From Sweltsa coloradensis (taxonomy: Eukaryota > Arthropoda > Insecta > Plecoptera > Chloroperlidae), in NCBI GenBank assembly GCA_024449915.1, contig JAMZAV010000168.1:992001-1056000 (forward strand): DNA of 64,000 nt, read 5' to 3'. Every line of letters begins with the position of its first letter. The stretch's first letter is position 1. A program made the position numbers and the translations under genes. Below are positions 56,401-64,000 of this stretch, piece by piece. Below the pieces are notes generated by a model. It did not search any database. It was not told the DNA's origin and saw only the letters and a list, made by a program, of their open reading frames with translations.

Positions 56401-59400
56401 GCAGGGTCAGCTTGGTTTTTCAACAAAATTTTTCCACTTCTTTCTATCCTCCCACAATCGTATCTCTTCCACATCTTCCCAGCTTTCTCCTCTTGCCTCC
56501 AAGTCTCCTGCTATGATGTCCTTCCATCTCTTCCTTGGTCTACCCCGTCTTCTTCTTCCTTCTTCAATCCTTCTTTCATACATTTTCTTGGGCATCCTAT
56601 TTTCCCCCATTCGTTTCATATGTCCATACCATCTCAACCTTGTCCTTCCTATTCTGTCACTTAACTTTTCTACACCTAGCATTTCTCTATGTCCGTGTTT
56701 CTTAATCTATCTCTTCTCGTCTTGCCCACTGTGCTCCTCAGGAATCTCATCTCTGCCGCCTGTATCTGACTCTCCTCTTGATCTCCCATTGTCCAGGTTT
56801 CTGCTGCATATGTAAGGATCGGTATGAAATAAGTTTTATGTAGGCTATGTAAGTTTTAAGTATGAAATAACGAGGCACATAATAAATTTAAAGTTGTTCT
56901 GAATCGGCCTTGTTGATTCTGGCGTTGATCCACGGGTGTTCGCACTGTCCATACCACCGATTGCTATATTTCCTATTAAAAATATCAATCTTTGGTTGGT
57001 TATCGTTCATTCGTCGATTGCGTCGGCCATCGGGGTCTGCAGGGTTGGCTTGGTCGCTTTGGTTTACTGTCCCCCACTGAAAATCAGTTGTGTGACCGAG
57101 AGGGTAGACTCTAAATAAGGATTTATTTATTAATTTACACAACTAGACCCACGAGCCACACATACAAGTTCTAGTCTTCGGTTTACAAACCTGCAGCTTG
57201 CTATTTTCTTTCCTGTCGAACACTTGGCTGAGGACATCGAGGCCACCTTCAGTGATCATCTTGTTCTGGGCCAGAGGGAAGTTCCGTATCAAACAGGAGA
57301 GCGCATACAGGGCCCGAGATCGCACCGTCAGATCTTTATCCAGCAACAAGGTACGTAGTAATAATTGGATACCACCTGAAGACAATGCCGAGATCTGTAC
57401 CTGTAAATAAATAGTACAAAGGAGTTTCAAATTAAGTGCACCTTTAATACCCCCCATTACGAGCAGGCCTAGTTTTATTAATTAATATCATATATTTAGC
57501 AGAATCTTACTGACAGATGTACTAAAAATTAAGTGAATGCGCCTAGCAAAGGATTAGTTACTAGTAGTCAGTCCACTGTCGAATGGACATAGGTACGATC
57601 GGGCATATTTTTTTAAAATCCAGAAACTTGTATAAATAAATAAATAAATAAATTTTATTTAGAGCTACCCACTCAGTTATAACTGATTTTCAGGCTACGT
57701 TTACGTTTCATTTTTAAACTTTAGCCGAGAAACTGTCCAGTTTATTAGTGCAATCAAACTTCAAAGTAATAATTCTTGTAAAAATCACAAACTTGTAGAC
57801 CTATAGGCCCCTAGATAATTTTGTACTTTGATCAACATGCTGTTTTTTGCATGTCTTTGACCATTTTCTATCAGATGGTAGCCAAAGTGATAATGATCCC
57901 CTAAAAAAATGTGAGCCTCACATTAATATTTATTTTGTAATGCTTATTTGATAAAAATAATGAAAAAAAAAACAATAAACTTGTTTTTATTGCCATTTCT
58001 CAGTTCAATCAAAGAAAAGTAACAGAAGTCTATAGGCTACCTATCTACTCTTAATTCTTACAGACCACTGCATACTGATTTAGCCTACCAGTTCAACTAA
58101 TTAAAAAAGACCGTCCGTCGTACCAACCGCCCCTGGCAGCTTAATGCACTTGTTTGTTACTAATAGTCAATTGGTTGACATTTAAGAATTTAACTTCTAG
58201 CCAATTACCTTTGGATTACTTTGGGTTGCAGATCCAAATAGTCTAATAGCTTCAGCTCGTACGATAGCATTCGTTGAGTTGAAACTGGGATAAATTATGT
58301 TAATGAAACCATCGGAACGAGCAAACTCTCTTGCGTTGTCAAACTGGTGAACTAAAAGTTCAAGATCGGTCAATATTGCTATCTTCGTTTCGTCATTTGA
58401 AGTTGTAAAGTTATCCATGAGAGTGGTTAACAGTTCTATTTCTGTTTTCACCAACATATTCATGTCCTTCAAGTCGCGTTTCAGTTCATTGTAAGATCGA
58501 AATTTCTTTAGAATTCCATCTTCACCCTAGAAATAGAATATGTTAAAGTTAGGGTACTTACGTAGTTGGTGTGACCCAACTTTTCAATTTTTTTTAAATT
58601 TTTTTTACTCAACCTACAAAACCTTTAACGTCGCTATTTAAAACAGAAAATGACTTTTAATGGAAAAGTACTTTCGTTTAAAATAGGGACGTTAAAGGTT
58701 TTGAAGTTTTTTTTGTTACTGTTACACCAAAAACGTGATGATTCTATTTTAGATTTTTGGTGCTGGAATGTAATAAAATAGTATACACAATGAGTTGTTC
58801 TTGACTTATTTCATCAATGGTGAGTGTTTATGTTGATTTTAGTTGAAAAAAACGGTATTGAAAAGTTGGGTCACGCCAACTAGGCTACGTAAGTACCAAA
58901 GTTAGTAGGTAGTTCAGCATGGACAGTCATATGGTACATATTATCCTATCCCAGATCGGTGCTGAAAACGTTGCAGGTAGTGGCCCGATGTTTAGGACCT
59001 TAAGGGTGTAAATGATAAGCCCATCTTCATGTTGGCAACTCCTCCATAATAATATTGCATACCCTTCTTCTTGGCCACTTCATGTTGACCATTTTGCCTT
59101 AAATCAGTACCTACGTACCGGTGGTAAACAGTGAAAAGTCATTTGTCTTAGGAATGTTTCACGTTGACCAAATCCGAAGGCCCAGTCTGGCTCGGTTAGG
59201 TCACCAAGCTAGTTTGCTCTGACGGAACTGAAATACCGGTAGGCCTACTATAGATCTACCAACACCACAAAAGCCCTGGCCAAAACGGACGAGTCCAAGT
59301 TGTCTTGAAATGCAGGCGATGAGCGCATACAAATACCACACACCACCGCTTGTGTTCGGGGGAGAAAAATGGGCACTGTTTCGGTTAAGAATGGCCAACT

Positions 59401-60352
59401 TTTAAACACTTGTAAACTGTGTTGTGTGTGTTAAAGGTTTTGAAGGTTTTTTGTTTAAAATAGCGACGTTAAAAAGGTTTTGAAGGTTTTTTTGTTTAAA
59501 ATAGCGACGTTAAAGGTTTTGTAAGGTTACTTACAGTGAGCGTACGGCTCGGTGGAAGTGCTGGTGAAAAGTTGGCCATTCTTAACCGAAACAGTACCAC
59601 GAAAAATGAAGGTGCAGGGTGGCGAGGTCCATATCGCTCCCGCCATAAGCCGTAGGGAGATGTGTTATCTACGGAACTCCCCCCAAATAGAGAATGAACA
59701 TGGCCCGAAGGCGCGCGCACGTAATGGCACGGGCCACAGTAGTGGTCTTGACTCTTGGTAGGCCTACATCTATACTTAGCCTATGTGTCCTAATTCCTAG
59801 ACCACCAGTCCCGACATGTCTTGCATGATAAGACATTAGAGTAGACCTAAGTAGGGCCCTATTTCTAAATTAAATGCTTGTAAGCCCTACCATTGCAGGG
59901 CATAGGGCTAGGCTACTTACACCATCTCTTGTAACTTCCAAGCTGTCATCTTCCATTTTACCCAGTGCCTCATGCAGATATTCACGTGCCAAAAGATTGT
60001 CAGAATTTCCATTTGAATCATCTTTGAATCCTTCTTTATTTTCATCGCTGACAGTCGATACGTCAGTTTGGCTTTTCTTCACTTCCTCAGGGTCTAAAAG
60101 CTTTGCTTCAGTCTTGCCTGTCTCAAAATTGATTCTTACATGCAGACCTCTTGGGATAGGTTGACCTTTCTTGACTGTCTGCCACTCGTACGTTCCTATA
60201 AATGCTTCAAAACTATCGTTGTCATTGCTATTACTGTTTTCCGTATTAGAACTCGAAATATCATCATTGGCGTTGTTCAAAACAGCTAAAACAAGTACTA
60301 GGCTTACGAATAACGTAAAAAGTGAGGTTATACGATCGATCACTCTTGCCAT
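53064..60352 (-). CDS. SIL1: Nucleotide exchange factor SIL1, four coding exons, complete
   Basis: Minus-strand coding exons 60352-59921, 58526-58209, 57400-57191 and 53483-53064 join in phase 0 throughout to give 459 codons plus stop (human SIL1: 461). Start is ATG 60352 (AAAATGG). Residues 1-25 form a hydrophobic signal peptide; 56-86 hold the SIL1 block [20 protein letters not shown]; then armadillo-like helices with [20 protein letters not shown] spanning the exon 2/3 junction and [12 protein letters not shown] opening exon 4, both diagnostic. The protein ends VHDEL, an ER-retrieval signal; mammalian SIL1 ends in a variant (KELR). SIL1 binds the ATPase domain of the ER Hsp70 BiP/HSPA5 and releases ADP. 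Family knowledge supports function; retention by HDEL is inferred from the sequence. Confidence 0.94.
54299..54570 (+). repeat. tRNA-headed SINE, family S3, best copy
   Basis: tRNA-like head 54299-54372 with A-box TGGTCTTGTGGTTAGCG, anticodon arm TCTGC-TTCCAAT-GCAGA and B-box GGGTTCGATTCCC. It resembles a tRNA-Gly(TCC) or other CCA-type tRNA, but the acceptor stem does not pair. The body (GACTTTGGAGCCATCCTAGC, GTTGATTCTGGCGTTGGTTC, GTTCGCACTGTCCATACCAC) recurs at 8185, 56060-56260 (inverted), 56320 and 56870. Confidence 0.7.
54573..55346. mobile_element. TIR element (MITE) with internal direct duplication, 774 bp
   Basis: CTAGGGAAACGCCAAAGTCG at 54573 and its exact reverse complement ending at 55346 begin TIRs that remain recognisable for about 50 bp. 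Reading TA as target duplication gives ends GGGAAACGCC. Inside, a block of about 100 bp (TTCCTTTTCTTCCCCCTACC onward) occurs at 54640 and again at 55151, and the right end GCAAATGTTCCCGCGAACTC is also doubled (55088, 55278), suggesting a nested or tandemly duplicated copy. It abuts the end of the S3 SINE. Confidence 0.8.
55935..56375. repeat. S3 repeat fragments in opposing orientations
   Basis: 55965-56095 is the 3' end (GGTTGGCTTGGTCGC, CCCCCACTGAAAATCAG, a TTTA-type tail). 56096-56215 is the body inverted, and 56230-56375 the body again in the forward direction, joined by a palindrome around CAGAAGTTACAAAACTTCTG. Confidence 0.6.
56407..56828 (-). pseudogene. C-terminal relic of a non-LTR retrotransposon reverse transcriptase
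   Basis: Minus-strand frame 56682-56407 reads [15 protein letters not shown], then [15 protein letters not shown]: the tail found after the reverse transcriptase domain in many animal LINEs. Immediately upstream (56828-56690), in a different frame, the preceding block is visible ([32 protein letters not shown]), so a frameshift separates the two parts near 56685. Everything 5' of this is lost. Confidence 0.8.
56870..57135 (+). repeat. S3 repeat copy with 3' tail
   Basis: Runs from AACGAGGCACATAATAAATT to TAGACTCTAAATAAGGATTT and ATTTATTTATTAATTTA. It gives the most complete view of the family's 3' half. Ends 56 bp from SIL1 exon 3. Confidence 0.65.
57191..57400 (-). CDS. SIL1: SIL1 coding exon 3
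   Basis: Acceptor TTATTTACAG|GTACAG; donor CTGCAG|GTTTGT. Exactly 70 codons (armadillo-like helices: [20 protein letters not shown]). Confidence 0.93.
57401..58208 (-). other. SIL1 intron 2
   Basis: About 800 bp. Contains an S3 3'-tail fragment (57637-57705: AAAT run, ACCCACTCAGTTATAACTGA). Confidence 0.75.
58209..58526 (-). CDS. SIL1: SIL1 coding exon 2
   Basis: Acceptor ATTTCTAG|GGTGAAGATGG; donor AATCCAAAG|GTAATT. 106 codons, with [20 protein letters not shown] and the [16 protein letters not shown] end. Confidence 0.93.
58613..58707. repeat. ACCTTTAACGT hairpin element
   Basis: CAAAACCTTTAACGTCGCTA at the left and TAGGGACGTTAAAGGTTTTG at the right are inverted copies about 90 bp apart. 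Single arms recur at 59430-59525, 62250-62345, 62950, 63280 and 63436. Confidence 0.7.
59260..59760. repeat. Dispersed repeat, copy 2 (partner at 19480-19880), containing a foldback
   Basis: Begins CCACAAAAGCCCTGGCCAAA and ends CACGGGCCACAGTAGTGGTC. Inside, ACTGTTTCGGTTAAGAATGG at 59369-59388 recurs inverted at about 59576-59596, enclosing two ACGTTAAAGGTTTTG arms. Confidence 0.6.
59921..60352 (-). CDS. SIL1: SIL1 coding exon 1
   Basis: ATG 60352, donor GATGGT|GTAAGT at 59920. 144 codons: signal peptide, a Ser/Asn/Asp-rich linker (32-48) and the SIL1 N-terminal block. Confidence 0.92.
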
Positions 60353-60836
60353 TTTAATGCACACCGCGATACAACAAAACTAATACAGCCAAGATGGAAA
60401 AGTACGGTTTATTGCTCACTTGTAAGTTACTGCAATGACAAATCCAGACCTACTGCTAGGGCGGGTCTACGATAATTTGTTTTTATAATACAATGACAAA
60501 TATGATGCAAACCAGACGAAACTACGAAGGTGTTACAAATTTTCTGACAGCCGAATTCCACCACGTGGTGTTAACCAATTGGAATGGAGAATATTAATTT
60601 ATTTGAGCCAATGGGAAAGCTCAACGTACATTCATATTTCGACTTTACGAGAGTTGTGGTCGAGACGTCGGTCGAAGTCGAACCAGTGATTCGACCAAAT
60701 CTGATTCGACTTGGGATTTCCTAGAGACCGCCATTTTTAGCGAAGCAAGCAAGTAGCCATCAGTCCATTCCGAACGAATCTGCGTCAGATTCCTAATTTT
60801 GGCAAATTGTAGAGAAATCCACATTCCATCCTCAAT
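60353..60836. promoter_or_regulatory. SIL1 upstream region, possibly a shared divergent promoter
   Basis: 484 bp between the SIL1 start codon and a plus-strand candidate start codon at 60837. CpG-containing and less AT-rich in its distal half (60640-60790). No TATA box is evident. The bidirectional arrangement is inference. Confidence 0.35.
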
Positions 60837-60870
60837 ATGAACATGAGCGGAGAAAAGTCGAGCATTTGGG
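60837..60870 (+). CDS. Candidate short first coding exon, divergent from SIL1
   Basis: ATG 60837 followed by MNMSGEKSSIW and a donor TTTGGG|GTAAAT in phase 1. Only 34 coding bases, and no second exon can be recognised before the window ends, so support is weak. I do not recognise the protein. Confidence 0.25.
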
Positions 60871-63800
60871 GTAAATATTTCTTGATAACTATCTATCTTT
60901 CCTAGGTTTAGATGTGGCTAGGCCCCTAGGTCAGCATACAAGGATTGCATGGCCCAAGCCGCCGAAAGCCGGCATTCTGGAGCCGCGCGCCAAGCGAGGT
61001 TCTCAAATTGTCAATTTAATTAGGTGTCTTTTTGGTCATCAATAGGGGTGAACTATTAGACAAAAGCTTATTTTCCTTCGAAGTGAAAATACAAACAAGG
61101 TTGTTTCGAGTTGATCTAGTAAAATAGGCCGGTTAGGTAGGCCTAGGCCCTAGCCTTAGCCTTCCTAGAGGTCCATGCTTTCTCCTAGGGCCGAGGCGGG
61201 TGAGGCTAGCCAGGCTCTAGGCTTTGTGTATAAAATATCCCTTTGCCTTGGGCCTAGGCCTTTGTTTACGTATGTGAGCTAAGAGGCTAGCTAATAGGCC
61301 TAAGTTATAAAGGCCGATGCACAATTGCCCGATAACTAGGCCTAGGCCTACAACAATAACGGGAAGAAAGTTTAATCACACGTTAACTTAAGACACGGTG
61401 CACAATAAAGCTTCCCGTTGCCGTATCCCGGTAACGAGAACGGGAACTTCACCAAGTTTTAACTTTCCGTAACGTTCCGGAATCAAGATGTGCACGTCCT
61501 GATACTATTTTAACAGCTGATTGATGGTTTATGGATGCTAGTAATATGCTAAATAAATTAAATACAAATATGCGGAATAACAAAATATAGTTAACACGTC
61601 ACTTACCTATTGTTTGATATGTTTCCCATCGGCTTGCTTCACGGGCTATTGTGCATCGAAGTCCTTAACGTTGAGTCTTCCCGTTCTTGTTCCAAGGCAA
61701 TTGTGCGTCTGCCTTTAGCCCCAAGGCCTAGAGAGTGACTCGATTCGAATGAATGATTGGTTGTTTTCATCACGTGATAATCAAACGTAAAAATTGTGTT
61801 GTGTTGTTACGTTCAGTAGGCTGATTGGGCCCCCGTCACGAGAGATAGGCCGTAAAAATAGCAAATGCCTTGTTCTTACGTTAGGCCTAAACCATTGATT
61901 AATAATGCTGGTTCAACACATGTGTAAACGGAACTCTACTAGTTTGACGGAAATGCTATTTTTTATCAATTTTTTTTTTTTTTTCCAAAACATCAATATT
62001 TTATAGTAAACACAAAATAAATGCGCGGAAACAAATTTCAACGAATATTTACAATTAAAAAACTAATTTTTCTCTAGGCCTACGTAACAACTCACAACAG
62101 ACCAGGGCCACGCCCCGCCCACACTGTGTGAAGTTACCAACTCAAAAACACCAATACAGCTAATTTCACAAAACACAAATATCGTAGGCTTTCCAACAAT
62201 CTATAAAAAAAAAAAAAAACGTGGGTATTATAGCGGCTAATACTCCACCTACAAAACCTTTAACGTTGCTGTTTTAAATCTAAAGTACCTTCTAAACCTT
62301 TAACGTCGCTATTTTAGGCGAAAGTACTTTTGTGTTGAAAGTCCTTTACTACAGGTTTACCAAACCAAAATATAATGTAAAAGGTTGGTAGAGAACTTTA
62401 ACAAAAATGGTTGGTAACACTACAACATGGCTGACCGACAAGTGACTAGTGAAATGTGCGAGTGTTTCAAGCAAACTAAAAGTGATCAAATAAATCCAAA
62501 AGGTACTTTCCGCGCCAAATAAATACATTATTATATTCATTTACAAAAACGATAATAAATTTAATGTAACAAACAACATAACATAGCGTACCATGAAGTG
62601 ACAGTGACATGTGCGAGTGTTGTGTAGGGCTCAGGGGTAGGGATTGCGTGTGTTATTCAATCAAACTAAAAGTGATTAAATAAGTCCAGAAACTACTTTC
62701 CGCGCCCAAAAACCAAGTAAACACATAATAATAATCAATTAGAAAAAAGGAAAATCATAAATTTAATGTAAAATAATTTTCCCGTCAAATTAAGATTATA
62801 CCTGTGTAACTTATAGTATTTAAAATATAAAGGAGTTTCACCTGAAAAGGAGTTGTAGACCCAGGGGTTGTTTACATTTGGGGCCTAAAAATTATTTAAT
62901 ATTTCGTAAATATGCAATAGGCCTAGGCCTATAATAGGAGACATGAAAAAACCCTACAAAACCTTCAACGTTCATATTTAAAATAAATACCGGTACAAGA
63001 CTTTGATCTGGAAGGGAGTTTTATTAATTGTCATCAAAAACATAAAGAATAGAACGTAAAAAAAGAACTATGGGGATTTGAACCAACGAACCCGTGCACA
63101 GATGTAGGCCTACGTCAAGAATTCACTCTGTTGACTTGTTAATATTTATATTGTTGGCCGTGGTTAGTCGTACGGTCAGCCATATTACTAGTGCAAAATT
63201 AGTTGTAGGTCAATGATTTGATTGGATGGAGGCGCGCCGTAATAATAGTGTGAAGATAGTCGTACCGGTACATCAAACCTACAAAACCTTCAACGTTTCT
63301 AGGACTTTCAACCGAAAAGGAACTAACTAGCATTTAGGCCTACTAGCCTAAATAGAATTATTTGCAGAAAACAACCTAACAAAGTGCGAGTTTTTTTTGC
63401 TTTTTCACCCACTTTCTGCACAAACAAAAAAACTACTACAAAACCTTTAATGTTTCTATTTTAAATATAAAGGACTTTACCGAAAAGGATTCGCTATTTT
63501 AGAATAGGCCTAATTTGCAGAATAATAAGCTATGGTCATGGGCCTAAAAAACGGTCTTTAACGAAGAATTGAACCACCGACCTTTCGCTTAGAACTCAAC
63601 ACTCTGCCACACTGCACTGTTGTGTATGAAGCTATCAGCCTATGTTTGGTGTAATCGTCGATGACCTTGTGACTATCCACTCCGTATATTGTTTGTATTG
63701 TATTGTTTTTGTACATTGTGACATTTTTTGTAGGGCCTAGGCTTAGGCGGTAGGTCTATATGACTTAAGTGTAGGCATTCTAGTACTTCTTTCGTTGGCA

Positions 63801-64000
63801 TGCCCCAACTTTTTAAACACTGTTTTTTTACTTTTTCCCCATTAAAAACAAAGAAAAACAATTTCAAATGATTTAAATATTTTATAGTAGGCCTAAGTAG
63901 AGATTCATATTATTAAAAAAATACACTTAGGCCTACATGTTTAATTTCATTCGATTTTATAATCAAATGTAAGCTATAAGTAGCGAGGAGTGACGCTGCC
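60871..64000. other. Non-coding tail of the window
   Basis: TAGGCCTA words are dense at 61120-61400 and 62930-63990. Arms of the ACCTTTAACGT family lie at 62250-62345, 62950-62990, 63280-63322 and 63436-63485. Reversed tRNA-like relics lie at 63070-63150 and 63553-63630. No coding exon recognised. Confidence 0.5.

Larger units (their letters stand above)
53484..57190 (-). other. SIL1 intron 3, a nest of transposable elements
   Basis: 3.7 kb holding an S3 SINE (54299-54570), a TIR element (54573-55346), further S3 fragments in both orientations (54098-54160, 55935-56375, 56870-57135) and a LINE relic (56407-56828). The acceptor-side 600 bp (53484-54090) is plain AT-rich DNA. Confidence 0.8.
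58527..59920 (-). other. SIL1 intron 1 with hairpin repeats
   Basis: Contains an ACCTTTAACGT hairpin (58613-58707) and a dispersed repeat (59260-59760) that is the partner of 19480-19880. Confidence 0.7.

Noticed and set aside
63673..63867. Minus-strand 64-codon frame at the window end
   Set aside because: AT-rich, Lys/Phe-biased, no splice context or recognised motif.

Overview
The window is invertebrate nuclear DNA: AT-rich, intron-rich and repeat-dense, with three well-supported protein-coding genes. They are a ZIP13-type zinc transporter (SLC39A13), WDR54 and the ER nucleotide-exchange factor SIL1. Intron/exon structure, tRNA-derived SINEs, non-LTR and copia retrotransposons, foldback elements and a Helitron-like element all point to a metazoan. 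The constant use of the word TAGGCCTA in non-coding DNA and the close match of the three proteins to vertebrate orthologues make an invertebrate deuterostome (for example an echinoderm or hemichordate) my best guess, but this is inference.

Layout. 1-4335: repeats (a 545-bp MITE, several tRNA-derived SINEs, an AAT microsatellite) and one possible first coding exon on the minus strand (1080-1193). 4336-36963: SLC39A13 on the plus strand, four coding exons giving 377 codons; its first coding intron is about 27.6 kb. That intron holds a complete but internally deleted copia element with identical 184-bp LTRs and a 5-bp target duplication (14554-17660), a 1.1-kb cluster of three foldback elements (20210-21330), a Helitron-like element (30237-30992), a 231-bp tandem repeat (31008-31604) and two candidate first exons of unrecognised genes (18980-19159 plus; 24507-24578 minus). 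The third coding intron holds a 5'-truncated LINE reverse transcriptase. 38240-47145: a direct segmental duplication of about 3.6 kb in two copies 895 bp apart; copy 1 carries a 750-bp Helitron-like insertion missing from copy 2, giving a filled/empty site pair. 48045-51150: WDR54, plus strand, four coding exons, 333 codons. 53064-60352: SIL1, minus strand, four coding exons, 459 codons, ending in the ER-retention tetrapeptide HDEL; its last intron is a nest of SINEs, a TIR element and a LINE relic. 60353-64000: the SIL1 upstream region, a possible divergent first exon (60837-60870), and non-coding DNA with a recurring ACCTTTAACGT motif.

The three genes do not form a pathway in any strict sense. 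ZIP13 and SIL1 both serve the secretory pathway (zinc export from Golgi/vesicles; release of nucleotide from the ER Hsp70 BiP). WDR54 and SIL1 are convergent with about 1.9 kb between stop codons. All splice junctions given were chosen by hand from GT/AG sites, phase continuity and agreement with known family sequences; no alignment or transcript data were used.
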